6,183 bases of DNA from CBDUBU01 sp965365465. GTDB lineage: Bacteria; Bacteroidota; Rhodothermia; Rhodothermales; DASSAV01. The stretch lies in the NCBI GenBank assembly GCA_965365465.1, contig CBDUBU010000251.1, positions 1 through 6,183 on the forward strand, written 5' to 3'. Both the position numbers and the translations under genes were made by a program. Shown piece by piece: positions 5,289 to 6,183 of the stretch (positions are counted from its first letter, which is position 1; each line of letters starts with the position of its first letter). The notes under the pieces are model-generated. The model had not been told where the DNA came from, did not search any database, and saw only the letters and a list, made by a program, of their open reading frames with translations.

Positions 5289-6183
5289 GAGGCCAGCGAT
5301 TTCCGGTTCCGGTTCCGGCAGCCGCTGGTGTACGAGCACTGCCATCAACAGCATCGCAGCAGCCCCGATCACGGTGTTGCTCACGTAGCCGTATTCCGTG
5401 TAAGCCAGTCCTGCTACGCCCCCGGCAATGCCGATGCCCACCTGTCCGATAGAGACGGCCAGGCTCATCAGGATGCCGCGCCGTTCGGCAGGGACCAGCG
5501 CTGTCATCAGGGCCTGCAACGGACTGATCCGCATGGCAACCATCATCATTGCGGCAAAGAAAAGCACGTACGCCACCCAGAGGCGATCCACCACATAGGT
5601 TGTCATCAGCATGACAAGCGCCAGGCCAATGCACGCGGAAACGACCAACGGCTTGCGCCCGATCTGGTCGGAAAGGCGTCCGGCCAACGGGCCGGTGATG
5701 ACGCTCGCCAGTCCTCCCACCAGAAACATCGACGCAATTTCGCCGCCGCCGATCTGGAGCACCCGTTCCAGCCAGGTAGGCAGATAAACGAGATAAAGCC
5801 CCACGCTGAAGAACATCAGAAAATAGGCAAGGGAAGCCGCCGCCACTTCGGGCCGTTTGAGCAACGCGCCATAGTTGACCAGCGCGCTGCGAAGCGAAAG
5901 CCGGGTCTGGTCGCGTGCTACCGAAGGCTGCGGCACCACGCGCCAGATCAGCACGAAGGCAAGTCCCATGGTGATCGCAAACATCAGAAAGGGCGCGCGG
6001 AAGCCGAACCAGTCGGCCAGGAGCGTGCCAAGCGGAACCCCGGCGATCTGCCCGAAGGCAATGCCGCTCATGACCCACCCGTTGGCCCAGCCCCGGCGCT
6101 CGTAGGGAAAATAGTCGCCCACATAGGCCACGACCGCGCCGCTGAGCATTCCCCCTGCCGCGCCAGCCAGCGCCCGGACGACA
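5256..6183 (-). CDS. Major facilitator superfamily (MFS) transporter, N-terminus beyond right edge
   Basis: The minus-strand frame is open from the window edge (VVRALAGAAGG upstream of the Met at 6149) to the TGA at 5258-5256. That leaves 308 visible residues of a family usually about 400 long, so roughly the first two transmembrane helices are missing and the Met at 6149 is internal. Visible landmarks are DYFPYERRGWANGW (about 23-36, the loop between helices 4 and 5), a central hydrophilic loop (about 83-111), and GRLSDQIGRK (168-177), the C-half copy of the MFS loop signature G-x-x-x-D-x-x-G-R-[KR]. The halves echo each other: PYERRG...GQIAGVPLG in the first and PAERRG...GQVGIGIAGG in the second, as expected from the ancient six-helix duplication. 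The last 20 residues are rich in Pro, Glu and Ala. The family mostly exports drugs or imports and exports small solutes with protons; the substrate cannot be inferred. Confidence 0.88.
   Translation of the reverse strand, partial: VVRALAGAAGGMLSGAVVAYVGDYFPYERRGWANGWVMSGIAFGQIAGVPLGTLLADWFGFRAPFLMFAITMGLAFVLIWRVVPQPSVARDQTRLSLRSALVNYGALLKRPEVAAASLAYFLMFFSVGLYLVYLPTWLERVLQIGGGEIASMFLVGGLASVITGPLAGRLSDQIGRKPLVVSACIGLALVMLMTTYVVDRLWVAYVLFFAAMMMVAMRISPLQALMTALVPAERRGILMSLAVSIGQVGIGIAGGVAGLAYTEYGYVSNTVIGAAAMLLMAVLVHQRLPEPEPEIAGLEGAQPAEPAA

Noticed and set aside
4576..6078. 500-codon minus-strand open frame overlapping the MFS and AhpD-like genes
   Set aside because: It lies out of frame with the MFS gene over its length and antisense to the AhpD-like gene, both of which have family motifs. 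Its translation is Arg/Gly/Ala-rich and unlike any family I recognise.

Overview
The window is about 6.2 kb of GC-rich bacterial chromosome-like DNA with six protein-coding genes. No RNA genes, insertion sequences or CRISPR array were seen. Exported proteins, one a likely lipoprotein, and an RND/MMPL-type exporter point to a Gram-negative organism. CRTAC1/UnbV-type genes are common in Rhodothermota, other Bacteroidota-like lineages, Planctomycetes and Acidobacteria. Only one start here has an obvious Shine-Dalgarno sequence, which would suit the Bacteroidota side. A Rhodothermota-like host is my best guess, but nothing in the window decides it.

Layout. (1) Positions 1-345, plus strand: the C-terminal tail of an MMPL/RND membrane transporter cut by the left edge. 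(2) Positions 346-504: a convergent intergenic gap with a strong minus-strand hairpin terminator and a second perfect palindrome over the next gene's stop codon. (3) Positions 505-1692, minus strand: a probable lipoprotein with a seven-bladed lactonase/YncE-like beta-propeller. (4) Positions 1693-2002: a divergent intergenic region with short repeats. (5) Positions 2003-5217, plus strand: a compact three-gene unit. It encodes an exported seven-repeat FG-GAP/VCBS protein with a C-terminal ASPIC/UnbV domain, a polytopic RnfD/NqrB-like membrane protein, and an AhpD/carboxymuconolactone-decarboxylase-like protein with a CxxC-xxx-H redox motif. (6) Positions 5256-6183, minus strand: a major facilitator superfamily transporter whose N-terminus lies beyond the right edge. 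It converges on the three-gene unit across a 38-base gap.

The most interesting part is the three-gene unit. An UnbV-type propeller followed by an RnfD-like membrane protein recalls the unbV/unbU (E4/E5) pair that accompanies enediyne polyketide synthases, but no polyketide synthase is visible here and the third gene is a small thiol redox protein. The RnfD-like protein is shorter than true RnfD/NqrB and lacks the segment that normally holds the covalent flavin site. I infer a cell-envelope redox or membrane function; the sequence does not reveal the substrate.
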